From NCBI GenBank assembly GCA_025210475.1, contig JAOARW010000005.1, forward strand, positions 1-55,609: a stretch of 55,609 nucleotides of DNA. The letters are read 5' to 3'. The translations under genes were made by a program, and so were the position numbers. The stretch comes from Carboxylicivirga sp. (GTDB taxonomy: Bacteria; Bacteroidota; Bacteroidia; Bacteroidales; Marinilabiliaceae). Below the pieces are notes generated by a model that was not told the DNA's origin, ran no database searches, and saw only the letters and a program-made list of their open reading frames with translations. Below are positions 1 through 8,109 of the stretch, piece after piece (within the stretch, counting starts at the first letter, position 1; each line of letters starts with the position of its first letter).

Positions 1-133
1 ATCAATTCAAAAGACCGGATAATGCAAAGTCGCTGCACTTGTAAATTATAATACTGTCCTAACTAGTTTCATAAACACTTTTTGTGGAAAGCGGCCAAAT
101 GCCACCGAACCTTATAAAAACCGACCAATAAAC

Positions 134-327
134 TATAACGGACGCGGCTATGAAGCGTAAGTGAGATTTAACTGTACTCACTCTCGAACTTCACGGAGCC
201 AAAACGTTGTATTTGTTTTAATCTTTTTCGTTTCAAAAGCCAAATCAACGATTTGGCGCTGCTCTCCGAAGCTGCGAACCGCCCAAAACGAGTCGGCTCA
301 CTTATGCTTTATGAGCCATTGTTAGCG
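134..327 (-). repeat. attC-like cassette recombination site A
   Basis: This is an imperfect palindrome of about 190 bp. The left arm begins TATAACGGACGCGGCTATGA and the right arm ends GAGCCATTGTTAGCGG. The arms share AGCGTAAGTGAG and its complement CTCACTTATGCTT. It contains an internal short palindrome around CGATTTGGCG. The TAA stop of the adjacent minus-strand gene (322-324) lies inside the GTTAGC core, as in integron cassettes. It belongs to the same family as the sites at 53847 and 54761. Confidence 0.72.
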
Positions 328-693
328 GTTGTTTTTACTTCTTATCCTATACTCTAAAGTTCTATTAATTTTTCTGCCTTTTATCTGGAGTTTTGACGAA
401 TTCTTAGCCTTAAGAATTGTATCACCATATGAAACTATCGTGAATATATCATGATTCCCCTTGGGCGTTAATATTTCAAACACGTTCTCATCTTCTAATC
501 CCAACGAGGTTAATTTTACGACTCTTGCATTATGGTTAGTTTGGTCTATATACAATTCATATACAATACCTTCAAATCCATTTTTGTAGAATTTTCTACC
601 ATATAATTCTGTATTCCATGGTGGATTGATAAATATAAACAGTAAAAAAACAAGACAACCACAAATGAGCATTATTACCTTTATATTTTTCAT
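322..693 (-). CDS. Small membrane-anchored hypothetical cassette protein
   Basis: This 123-residue protein is not recognised. It has one N-terminal hydrophobic segment (about residues 4-22, ending NPPWN), which could be an uncleaved anchor or signal. A hydrophilic, lysine-rich remainder would lie outside the cytoplasm. The gene is the only one between attC-like sites A and B, and its TAA stop lies within the GCTAAC core of site A, so it is best read as a mobile gene cassette on the minus strand. The ATG at 693 is the first in frame and follows about 120 bp of AT-rich sequence after site B. Function is unknown. Confidence 0.7.
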   Translation of the reverse strand: MKNIKVIMLICGCLVFLLFIFINPPWNTELYGRKFYKNGFEGIVYELYIDQTNHNARVVKLTSLGLEDENVFEILTPKGNHDIFTIVSYGDTILKAKNSSKLQIKGRKINRTLEYRIRSKNNR

Positions 694-818
694 AGCTCAT
701 TATTTTTGATACAAGTAGCTTCCTTTTATCAACTATCAGGAATTAATAAAAATGCTTACCATGGACAAATGATTTTTATCGAATTTCACAATGGTCTCTT
801 TTTGTGAAGCAAATAACC

Positions 819-958
819 GCTAACGGTTGGTTGCATGGCGCTGTAGCCGATTTGCGTTGAGATTGTCCGTCCGAGAGGACGAGACTATCGAGGCGGGAGT
901 TTGCACAACCAAAGCCCTGCCGACTCTGCTATGCGCTATGTGTGGCGTGTTGTACACA
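819..958 (-). repeat. attC-like cassette recombination site B
   Basis: This site of about 140 bp runs from CGCTAACGGTTGGTTGCATG to GGCGTGTTGTACAC. The outer arms pair imperfectly (CATGGCGCTGTAG with CTATGCGCTATG), and the centre holds a hairpin built on GTCCGTCC-GAGA-GGACGAGAC. It lies between the stop of the 964-1518 gene and the next cassette. It is nearly identical to site F at 55470, about 54.6 kb away. Confidence 0.72.
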
Positions 959-963
959 GGGCT

Positions 964-1518
964 TTATCTTTTAAACACTTCAATTCTAGATATAATTCCG
1001 TCTAAATTAAATTCCTTGGTCTTAGGGCCGAATGTATTTGGATAATTTTCACCAAGTTTATCTCCACTTGATGATTCAATATAAATTAGAAAAGTCTTAT
1101 TATTTGACTGAGTTACAATCGAAAAATACTCTTCTCTTGTCTCCTCAGATAGGTTAATTTCTATGTCAGGATATATTTTTACAATATCTTTTATTTCAGA
1201 ACCTACAGAAAGACCTTCTATTGTTCTAAACTCTTTAGAGAATAAAGTAATTCCCCCAATATTTTTTTCATTTTTTGACCAAATACTCAAAACTAATTCC
1301 TCATCATTTTTTAGGAAAAACTCATTGTCAAATTCAATAAAATTAAAGGCTTCAATCCAGTCACTTAAACAGTCGTCAAGTGATATTCCACCAATACGAC
1401 TTTCAGTAATTAATGAATCCTTAAAAACAGTCTTCAAATTTGGCATAACAGCCTGCTCTTGTGAGTAAATTAAATTTGATATTATTAGAAGAGATATGGT
1501 CAATATTGTCTGTTTCAT
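964..1518 (-). CDS. Secreted hypothetical cassette protein
   Basis: The protein has about 184 residues counted from the ATG at 1518. The open frame extends upstream to 1662, but that part only translates attC-like site C. The ATG at 1518 gives a classical signal peptide (MKQTILTISLLIISNLIYSQ), so the mature protein would begin after the SQ and be periplasmic or surface-located. The rest is acidic and hydrophilic, with no motif I recognise. Its TAA stop is 6 bp from attC-like site B, so gene plus site form one cassette. Function is unknown. Confidence 0.72.
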   Translation of the reverse strand: MKQTILTISLLIISNLIYSQEQAVMPNLKTVFKDSLITESRIGGISLDDCLSDWIEAFNFIEFDNEFFLKNDEELVLSIWSKNEKNIGGITLFSKEFRTIEGLSVGSEIKDIVKIYPDIEINLSEETREEYFSIVTQSNNKTFLIYIESSSGDKLGENYPNTFGPKTKEFNLDGIISRIEVFKR

Positions 1519-1538
1519 TACTGTATTCGTATTGCCTT

Positions 1539-1665
1539 GTGTACAACGTTGAGTATATGCAAAGTAGGCGATTGCGAGCTTCAAACCTGTCAAACTGTTG
1601 AGAAGTTGAAGCGGGCTACAACCGTTGAATTTACTACTATTTCGCCTATTTTTTTTATACATTGT
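1539..1665 (-). repeat. attC-like site C, left part, split by the element
   Basis: The left arm reads GTATATGCAAAGTAGGCGA (about 1552-1570). The right arm, read on the minus strand (about 1661-1642), is GTATAAAAAAAATAGGCGA. The two align over 19 positions with GTATA, AAA and TAGGCGA matching, so they can pair as attC arms. The outermost core (TTGTTATGGGG) is missing here and is found at 51906-51916, beyond the inserted element. This is the site the element used. Confidence 0.75.
1656..1665. other. attL core (10-bp direct repeat TATACATTGT)
   Basis: The sequence TATACATTGT occurs here and at 51900-51909. Left of it is attC-like arm sequence; right of it is element DNA leading to the integrase 130 bp away. 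The repeat overlaps the conserved CATTGTTA end of the attC-like arms. Confidence 0.75.
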
Positions 1666-1757
1666 ACATTACTTTCTTTTTATTTCGTAATAGTTCTTAA
1701 TAGTTCAAATACAGCTTATTAGCTCGTTTCCAATTTCGTTATATTACCTAAAATCCC

Positions 1758-1765
1758 TATATTTG
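1758..1765 (+). promoter_or_regulatory. Probable -7 box of the integrase promoter
   Basis: TATATTTG fits the Bacteroidota -7 consensus TAnnTTTG and ends 31 bp before the ATG at 1797. A weak TTCG lies about 19 bp upstream at the -33 position. The assignment rests on the motif alone. Confidence 0.45.
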
Positions 1766-1796
1766 ACATGCATTTGTATGTTAGAAAGTATATGAG

Positions 1797-3104
1797 ATGA
1801 AACATACAAAAAGCCCAGTAAATAGAGGGTTGTACAATATAGTAAAAAAACGAAAAACAGTTTGTATGGGAGCAAAAGTTAGTACTGCAATAGTTTTATA
1901 TAAAAGTCAAACGAAGAAGAACGGTAAGCATCCTGCTAAACTCAGGGTTACATACAACCGCAAACAAATGTATTATAGCATTGATAATAAAGAGCGTGTT
2001 TATGAATTTACACCAGATGAATTCAATAAAGTACTTGCGCCAAAGCCAAGAGGTGTTTTCAAAGATATTAAATTGGAGTTCTCTTTAATTGAAGATAAAG
2101 CCAATAAGATTATTACCTCAATGGAAACTTTTTCGTTCAGGCAGTTTAAAACAAAATTTGGCATTGCAGGAGGCGACCTTACAAATATTCTTTTCTACTT
2201 TGAAAGACGTATTAAGGAATTTGGCGATAATGACCAATGGTGTAGTTGGGCACAATTCACAACTACCATGAGAACCATAAAAAAATATTTTGGCAGCAAT
2301 CAAGTTGACTTTAAGGAATTAACAGTACACGAATTAGAAAAGTTTGAGCAATGGATGACTGCTCAAGACCTTTCCATGTCATCAATTAAAACTTACATGG
2401 CTTCGACTAGAACAATATTCAAGATTGCCCAACGAGAGGGAGCTATCTCTAAAGATATTTATCCATTTGGCGAAGGTGGTTATAAGCTGCCATCTAGTCA
2501 AAATGTAAAAAGAGCTTTGAAGATGCATGAAATTGAAAAGATATATAACTACGAATGTGAGGAGTTTTCTTACCGTGACGAGGCTAAAGATTTGTGGCTA
2601 TTCAGCTACCTTTTAAATGGTGCGAATATGAACGATATTATAAGATTAAAGTATAAGAATATTGATGGTGAGTTCATTACTTTTATTCGCAGAAAGACGA
2701 GAAAAACTACTAAATCATCTAAACCAATAAGTGTTGCCTATACTGATGATTTAAAACGGCTAATCAACAAGTGGGGAAACAAAGACCGTTCTCCAGAAAA
2801 CTACATATTCCGTTTCATTAATGAAGATATGACCGAAAAGCAGATAAGACGTTGCTTGGATAGGTTAATAAAAAGAACAAATGACCACATGAAAAAAATT
2901 GCCACAGAAGTTGGTATTGAGAAAATAGTAACTACCTATACGGCAAGGCACAGTTTCTCTACCGTATTAAAACGTTCAGGCGTATCTACTGAATATATTG
3001 GTGAAAGTTTGGGGCATAATAACCTAAGAACTACTGAGCTTTATCTCGATAGTTTTGAAGATGAAACGAAAAAAGAAGTTGCAAAACATTTAACGGCATT
3101 TTAA
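1797..3104 (+). CDS. Tyrosine recombinase/integrase of the element
   Basis: This 435-residue site-specific recombinase is the likely enzyme for integration and excision of the element. An N-terminal arm-binding region (about residues 25-115) and a SAM-like core-binding region (about 120-225) precede the catalytic domain. The catalytic domain shows YTARHSFSTVL (R384, H385), SLGHNNLRTT (H407) and the nucleophile Y416 in ELYLDSF. The first catalytic arginine of the family may be R283 in IIRLKYKNI, a variant context known in Bacteroidota integrases. The first 23 residues are unusual for the family, so translation may begin at the ATG at 1866 (MGAKVSTAIVLYK). It is the leftmost gene of the element, 130 bp from attL. 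It does not look like an integron IntI. Confidence 0.93.
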   Translation: MKHTKSPVNRGLYNIVKKRKTVCMGAKVSTAIVLYKSQTKKNGKHPAKLRVTYNRKQMYYSIDNKERVYEFTPDEFNKVLAPKPRGVFKDIKLEFSLIEDKANKIITSMETFSFRQFKTKFGIAGGDLTNILFYFERRIKEFGDNDQWCSWAQFTTTMRTIKKYFGSNQVDFKELTVHELEKFEQWMTAQDLSMSSIKTYMASTRTIFKIAQREGAISKDIYPFGEGGYKLPSSQNVKRALKMHEIEKIYNYECEEFSYRDEAKDLWLFSYLLNGANMNDIIRLKYKNIDGEFITFIRRKTRKTTKSSKPISVAYTDDLKRLINKWGNKDRSPENYIFRFINEDMTEKQIRRCLDRLIKRTNDHMKKIATEVGIEKIVTTYTARHSFSTVLKRSGVSTEYIGESLGHNNLRTTELYLDSFEDETKKEVAKHLTAF

Positions 3105-3166
3105 GATTAATCAATTGAAATAAGTAGACATGTAATATTAAGAGACGTACTACCACGTACGTGTGA

Positions 3167-3187
3167 GTTCGAGTCCCGGCTTAAGCA
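3167..3187 (+). other. tRNA 3'-end-like fragment
   Basis: The sequence from GTTCGAGTCCCGG to CTTAAGCA has the form of a tRNA T-loop (TTCGAGT), T-stem 3' strand (CCCGG), acceptor 3' strand (CTTAAGC) and discriminator A, followed at once by a terminator, as after many tRNA genes. The upstream bases (GTGTGA) do not pair with CCCGG, and no D-arm or anticodon arm is present, so this is not a functional tRNA. It may be a relic of an older tRNA attachment site. A chance match is possible. Confidence 0.45.
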
Positions 3188-3190
3188 AAA

Positions 3191-3228
3191 AAACTCCCGA
3201 CTGAATTAATTCGGTCGAGAGTTTTTTA
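3191..3228. terminator. Bidirectional terminator after the integrase
   Basis: The hairpin arms contain ACTC and GAC pairing with GTC and GAGT around an AATTAATT centre. It is flanked by an A-run on the left and TTTTTT on the right. It can end the integrase transcript on the plus strand and the LRR gene transcript on the minus strand. Confidence 0.7.
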
Positions 3229-3312
3229 TTATAAACCTCTTTTGAAATATGTCGTATAGTCCGAACTGATTTTCCATCTTACATGAAAAATCAGTTTTGA
3301 TAGTATTCACAA

Positions 3313-6300
3313 CTAATCAATCACTACTTTAATTGGCAAAATATCAGAGTTTGTATTTCCAACAATATATACTCCAGAGCTTAAGTTTTTAACATTTATT
3401 TTTGTTGTTATTTCATTAATTCTAAAGTCCATCATTGGCCTTCCAATCATATTATATATTACCATTGTGGTGTTAATATATTCTGAACTATGCAGATTAA
3501 TATTCAAAAAACCTTTACTAACAAAAGCATCAAATATTTTCTTTTTAGAAAAATCAAGCACGTTTGTTGATTCTCCAATGAAACTCATATGTATATTAGT
3601 TGAAAGTTCATTAGAAATATTTAAACTAATAGAATATGTATTATCAAAATCGTCTAAAAGTTTAAATGAAAAAATTTGATTTTCTATATGCTTAACTTCA
3701 ATAAATGCAGGTATATCAAGCAAATTACTTTTATCTATGAAGATATTCTGATCACTTAAGTAATCAGATAAGTCTATTCTAATTTCTTCGTTAATATAAT
3801 TAAATTCTATACAAGGTATTGGTTTGGTCAAGGTTACAATAGGTGTAATACTGGAAGAATTCTGACTTATTTCATTGCCGTTTATTATGGTATTATTTTG
3901 GGTGTCTGTATAATATACAGATAAGGAACATTCTTCTTCATTAATCGTTAATGTTGCATTGTTACCAATATAAATATTGTTGAACTTCTCACATTTGTAT
4001 ATACCTTCCGTTTGGGATGAAATAATATTCATGCAAAAAGTGCCTGCTCTTTGGCTTTGTAAATCCAAATCCTTTAGTTTAAGACCTGGGTTAGGATATA
4101 GTATTTTTATTCTACCTAAATCATAAATTTTTTCAAATTGAGAATTGGAGTAATTTATGATTGATTTGTCATCCTGAATTGTATCTTGAATGAAAACTAT
4201 TGCCTTTGCAGTAGAATCATAAAATTCTTTACACGTTAATATATTCAATGAATCAACAACCTCATCAAAAGGTAACTCTTCAGACTGGTCATAAAGAGTA
4301 GTTTTAGATATTGATTTTAAATAATTTAAACCAAAATCAGGTACAGAGATTCTAAAGTTATTATTGCCACTCCAAATTGGCTTATCTTCATTTATAGTAA
4401 AAAATCCTCTTAAAGAAGGATACTTATATTGATTAAGGTCATCACTACCTTCATTGTTGTTGTATTCATAAAGAGAATAAAGCGAAGATGCTCTGATTAA
4501 TGTATGTACTAATGTTGAATGACGATCAAAGGAAGCAATTGCACACTTATTTTCTATTAAGTAATTTTTTAAACGAGTTAATTGAATCTCGGAATTTCTT
4601 TCATTCGATCGAACCTCACTATAATAAATTCTTTTAAATACATCTTCAGCTTGTCTTCTGAAGCTTAATTTAATGTCAGCAATTGTTTCTCCTTCTTTGT
4701 TTAGACTATATGTATTTAAAGCATTGTTTGGCAACCATAACGGATTTTGTTTGTATAAAAATGAATTAGCAGCCATCCCATAACAATGACCGTTCATAGC
4801 TAAAAGTTCTTCAATAATTAGTCCTCTACATAATAAATAAATATGATTCCAATAGTTATCTTTTAATAATTCTTCGAGCATTTCTACTGTTTCCATAGGA
4901 TTTGAATCCCAATTAGGAAACTGGTAGTTGTCTTTTCCATATTGAAAATCAGCTTTCCATATTTCAAAAGAGGAAGTAGTAACATTGTCTGTAAGATTTG
5001 AATCTTTATTTAAAACTTCGACTTTTACATTCAAATTTAGGTAATTCTCTTCACTGAGCATAAATTCTTGATCGAATAGAAATTCAGATGTTGCTTCAGA
5101 TGCATCAAGAAAAATTTTCCCTACTATATTTATAGTATTTGAATTAGTGTTATTAGCTTTTTCTTCTGTGGTGGTTATGCTCAATGCGTATGGATTATCT
5201 TGTATATAAATGTTTTCATAATACAAAATATTTGGTATAACTAAGGTTTTTGTATATTCGTTTTCATAATTATCTATGATTGTTATTTTACATTTAATAT
5301 CTAGTTCGTTTCCACATTCTGCCGAAAATGTAGCGTGTTCATCTTTGTTAGGTAAATTTCCATTAGCCCAATCAGAATCATCAACTTCTATGCAATATAA
5401 ATCAGTATTATCTAATGAATTAAAATTAGTTATGTTGTAGTTGTTGCCATTTTTAATACTCAGGTTTTGAAGCTTATTTGAAGAACAGGTTAAATGCGAA
5501 AGTTTCTCGTTTTTCGATAAATCAATAGCTGTTAATTGATTATTATCACATACGAGAGTTTGAAGATTATTATTATTGATTAAATCTAAACTAGCTAAAT
5601 TATTATTGCTACAGTATAGTGTAGTTAATTGTAGATTTTGAGATACATCTAGCTCGGCTATTTCATTATCCCTACAACTTAAAGCAGTCAAATTGCTGTT
5701 GCTGGATACATCAATACTAGTTAGGTTATTGCCCCAAACGCTTAGTGTAACAAGATTTCTATTTTGACTTAAATCAATAGCGTCGAGATGATTAATATGA
5801 CAATATAAGGTTTCTAAACGCTTAGCATTGCTAAGGTCTAAATTAGAAATCATATTGTAACCACAGTTAAGGTATTTTAGTTGCCACAGTGTTCCTGCAT
5901 TATACAATGATAGGTTACTAATTCCACATTGATAGCAATCAATATATTCTATTGCATTTACAGATGACAGATTCAGATTTCTAAAATCATTATAAGAACA
6001 AATTAGTTTCTTTAGGTCTCGACAATTGGATAGGTCTAAACTTGTGATATTATTTTTGGAACAATTAAGCTCTTGCAAAAACATTTGTTCACCAAGTTCA
6101 AAGTAGGCAATACTGTTATCATGACAGTCAAGGTATAAAATTTCATTTGGTATATACAAATTCTCTAGACTATTACCCCAGCAACTTATGTAGTCATATG
6201 TAAAACCTATATGCTTACCTATTAAGAGATTAGACAATAGGTTTTCGTGAACATCTACCCAGCTTAAATAATCCAATCCTTCGATGCTAAGTTCTGTAAG

Positions 6301-6627
6301 TTTATTTTTTGCGCATGATAAATATTGTATGGTGCTATTTTGGGGAATATTCAGGATTGTTAAGTTATTGTTATCACAAATTAGAGAATCTAACTTGGTG
6401 AAGTTCTCTATTCCTGACAAATCATTAATGTTCTTATTAGATACATTTAAGTATGTTATTTTTATTAAATCGCTATCTGAAATTTTGCCATTAATAGTTC
6501 CATCACTATCAAACCCAAGCTCAATAAGAGCTTGTTCAAAGTTAGTGTCTGGTATAGAGGTGTATTGACCGTATATATATTGAGATTGAAATATACAAAG
6601 AAGTAAAAATAAAAAGGTATTCTTCAT
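3313..6627 (-). CDS. Secreted leucine-rich-repeat protein with T9SS sorting domain
   Basis: This 1104-residue protein has a signal peptide (about 1-20, ending YIYGQ). About 17 leucine-rich repeats of the bacterial L..L.C..N.LT.LDLS type follow to about residue 410. Residues 590-800 contain a GHCYGMA cysteine motif, then a histidine segment (RHSTLVHTL) and YEYNN; this order resembles the C...H...D/N layout of papain-like domains in bacterial surface proteins, a weak match. The last 70 residues (YNMIGRPMMDF...SSGVYIV...IKVVID) fit a type A type IX secretion sorting domain, predicting export to the surface or medium. It looks like cargo carried by the element between the integrase and the lysis genes, possibly an adhesin or effector. 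Host origin with later capture is possible. Confidence 0.8.
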   Translation of the reverse strand: MKNTFLFLLLCIFQSQYIYGQYTSIPDTNFEQALIELGFDSDGTINGKISDSDLIKITYLNVSNKNINDLSGIENFTKLDSLICDNNNLTILNIPQNSTIQYLSCAKNKLTELSIEGLDYLSWVDVHENLLSNLLIGKHIGFTYDYISCWGNSLENLYIPNEILYLDCHDNSIAYFELGEQMFLQELNCSKNNITSLDLSNCRDLKKLICSYNDFRNLNLSSVNAIEYIDCYQCGISNLSLYNAGTLWQLKYLNCGYNMISNLDLSNAKRLETLYCHINHLDAIDLSQNRNLVTLSVWGNNLTSIDVSSNSNLTALSCRDNEIAELDVSQNLQLTTLYCSNNNLASLDLINNNNLQTLVCDNNQLTAIDLSKNEKLSHLTCSSNKLQNLSIKNGNNYNITNFNSLDNTDLYCIEVDDSDWANGNLPNKDEHATFSAECGNELDIKCKITIIDNYENEYTKTLVIPNILYYENIYIQDNPYALSITTTEEKANNTNSNTINIVGKIFLDASEATSEFLFDQEFMLSEENYLNLNVKVEVLNKDSNLTDNVTTSSFEIWKADFQYGKDNYQFPNWDSNPMETVEMLEELLKDNYWNHIYLLCRGLIIEELLAMNGHCYGMAANSFLYKQNPLWLPNNALNTYSLNKEGETIADIKLSFRRQAEDVFKRIYYSEVRSNERNSEIQLTRLKNYLIENKCAIASFDRHSTLVHTLIRASSLYSLYEYNNNEGSDDLNQYKYPSLRGFFTINEDKPIWSGNNNFRISVPDFGLNYLKSISKTTLYDQSEELPFDEVVDSLNILTCKEFYDSTAKAIVFIQDTIQDDKSIINYSNSQFEKIYDLGRIKILYPNPGLKLKDLDLQSQRAGTFCMNIISSQTEGIYKCEKFNNIYIGNNATLTINEEECSLSVYYTDTQNNTIINGNEISQNSSSITPIVTLTKPIPCIEFNYINEEIRIDLSDYLSDQNIFIDKSNLLDIPAFIEVKHIENQIFSFKLLDDFDNTYSISLNISNELSTNIHMSFIGESTNVLDFSKKKIFDAFVSKGFLNINLHSSEYINTTMVIYNMIGRPMMDFRINEITTKINVKNLSSGVYIVGNTNSDILPIKVVID

Positions 6628-6740
6628 GCTAATAATAAATTAATTGTATGTGGCTTAACTTTATATTTAAAGCAATAACTTTAAAAACAATAAAAATTTC
6701 AAGATTAAGGTTTCATTCAATTGACAAACGGTTTTTTTAC

Positions 6741-6748
6741 GGGGGGGG
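6741..6748. repeat. G8 homopolymer tract upstream of the LRR gene
   Basis: Eight consecutive G residues (C8 on the coding strand) follow T7-A-C in a very AT-rich stretch, about 115 bp upstream of the ATG of the LRR gene. Such tracts slip during replication and can vary promoter spacing. Nothing else shows that this one does. Confidence 0.4.
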
Positions 6749-6808
6749 AACAGCAAGTAATTGACGATTAAAATTGCAATTGCAATTAAATCTAAATAAT
6801 AATAAGGA

Positions 6809-7369
6809 TTAATTTCTATAATTAATTGAGCTAACCCTTCTCAACCACCCCTTCAAAAACTTATGATTCTGACTTCTTTGAGCAATAGTATGATAATAAT
6901 GAATCCTAGCAGATTTAATCGCATTAAACAACGATTCCGGAGGACAGAAGTTAACCGCTTCGACCGTATTCTTCCCAATAATGCCATCCAATTTAAGGTC
7001 GTATTCAAAAAAACGATTCAATACTTTTTGAACTCCACAGCCACCCCAGTATCCACTATTTACGCACCAGTCAAAAATGATTTCCTGCAAAGAACCAGAA
7101 ACAATATAGCCTATTTTATATTTGTCGTAGAAAGTATGTTTATAGAAATCCTTAACTAATTCAGTTAATCCAGGAATATCAAGTTTAGTATTCCTTTTAA
7201 TTTCTCCAAACGTTTGTTTGTATTCATCAATAAGTTGCCAACCATCCCAATTAGAATGTAAGTTTCGAGCAACCCCCATATAAGTTTCCCCGCCTTTATC
7301 TCCAGTTACATTGGCATAATAGCCTTCATGTTTGATTACACCATCAAACAGTTCATCAAAAGTCTTCAT
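6809..7369 (-). CDS. Phage lysozyme, glycoside hydrolase family 108
   Basis: This 186-residue endolysin would cleave the glycan of peptidoglycan at host lysis. The catalytic glutamate is E15 in KHEGYYANV, followed by the family motif DKGGETYMGVAR (about 24-35). The C-terminal half (about 100-160: FDWCVNSGYWGGCGVQ, DGIIGKNTVEAVN) matches the peptidoglycan-binding domain that accompanies GH108 enzymes. There is no signal peptide, so it would need the holin encoded just upstream, whose frame overlaps this gene by 14 bp. It is the last gene of the late operon. Length and motifs are complete. Confidence 0.92.
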   Translation of the reverse strand: MKTFDELFDGVIKHEGYYANVTGDKGGETYMGVARNLHSNWDGWQLIDEYKQTFGEIKRNTKLDIPGLTELVKDFYKHTFYDKYKIGYIVSGSLQEIIFDWCVNSGYWGGCGVQKVLNRFFEYDLKLDGIIGKNTVEAVNFCPPESLFNAIKSARIHYYHTIAQRSQNHKFLKGWLRRVSSINYRN

Positions 7370-7778
7370 TCTTACGTTTGGTTTTAAGTTTTACATTGTT
7401 TACACCGGAAATTGCTCCGCCAAAAAGAAAGTCGATAATGGTGCTGAGTTTTGTGGAGATTCCACCGTTAATACTACTCACAAAGGCTATTTGCCAATCC
7501 TGTAATTCAATGGTCTGAAAAACAAAATAGTTGAGCATCACGAAAGTCAAACCACACCAAGCAACAAGAAAGAAGATGGCGAACATCTTTTGAAGCCAGC
7601 TATCGTTAGCGTACATAGTTCGTGCAGAATCACGGTCTGCTACTGCCATTTTGAATAGCTCCATTTTTCCCTGAAGCTTTTCTTCTTTCGTTGTAAAAAT
7701 TTCATCAATGAGCTTTGTTCCCTCTCTTAGGGTTTCCACAGCTCCTGGGTTAATAATCTTTCCAAATATTTTTCTCAT
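7356..7778 (-). CDS. Holin-like three-transmembrane protein
   Basis: This 140-residue protein has a charged N-terminal half (about 1-60, with KMAVADRDSARTMYANDSWLQ) and then hydrophobic segments at about 64-88 and 98-125, in the style of Bacteroidota 3TM holins. The C-terminus is lysine-rich. It would permeabilise the inner membrane to release or activate the lysozyme. It overlaps the lysozyme gene by 14 bp and the upstream gene by 4 bp (ATGA), which indicates translational coupling in a lysis cassette. The assignment rests on topology and neighbours. Confidence 0.75.
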   Translation of the reverse strand: MRKIFGKIINPGAVETLREGTKLIDEIFTTKEEKLQGKMELFKMAVADRDSARTMYANDSWLQKMFAIFFLVAWCGLTFVMLNYFVFQTIELQDWQIAFVSSINGGISTKLSTIIDFLFGGAISGVNNVKLKTKRKNEDF

Positions 7779-8107
7779 CGTTCTACAAATTTTAATATGG
7801 TATCTAGCTTCTCGTTAAGCTGCTTAATGGTTTGGTGGAATAGTTCTTTGCTCACATAAATCTCCTTGGAGCTATCCCTCAAATCGGATATTCGCTTGTG
7901 AAGTACAGTAAACTTACCTTCACAAGATTCAAGCTCTTTAGTGAGGTGGCGAATATCCTTTTCCAATAAATCGGTTTTAGCATCCACCGTTTCCTTTGTG
8001 GCATTCTTTGAAATAGCATTGCGAATGATGAAGGAAACTACACCAACGATAAGCGAACTGAAAGCCCCGATAATCAGCCAATAGAATTTAATTGTCATTT
8101 CTTCCAT
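7775..8107 (-). CDS. Membrane-anchored coiled-coil protein of the lysis cassette
   Basis: The protein has 110 residues. An N-terminal transmembrane helix (about 8-30) is followed by a charged helical region with coiled-coil character up to the end (KTDLLEKDIRHLTKELES...LNEKLDTILKF). This shape resembles an inner-membrane spanin or a small lysis regulator, but no lipobox partner was found. It ends in a 4-bp overlap with the holin gene and starts 2 bp after the ATPase gene. Function is inferred only from topology and location. Confidence 0.65.
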   Translation of the reverse strand: MEEMTIKFYWLIIGAFSSLIVGVVSFIIRNAISKNATKETVDAKTDLLEKDIRHLTKELESCEGKFTVLHKRISDLRDSSKEIYVSKELFHQTIKQLNEKLDTILKFVER

Positions 8108-8109
8108 GT

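Noticed and set aside
827..1045. Plus-strand frame over attC-like site B
   Set aside because: It only translates the palindromic site and reads into the opposite-strand cassette gene.
1797..3104. Integron integrase IntI driving the cassette array
   Set aside because: The protein is a Bacteroidota phage/transposon-type integrase inside the element's att repeats, not next to an attI-like site of the array.
3158..3187. tRNA fragment as the actual right attachment site of the element
   Set aside because: No second copy of GTTCGAGTCCCGG was found in the window, whereas the TATACATTGT repeat rebuilds a local attC-like site exactly.
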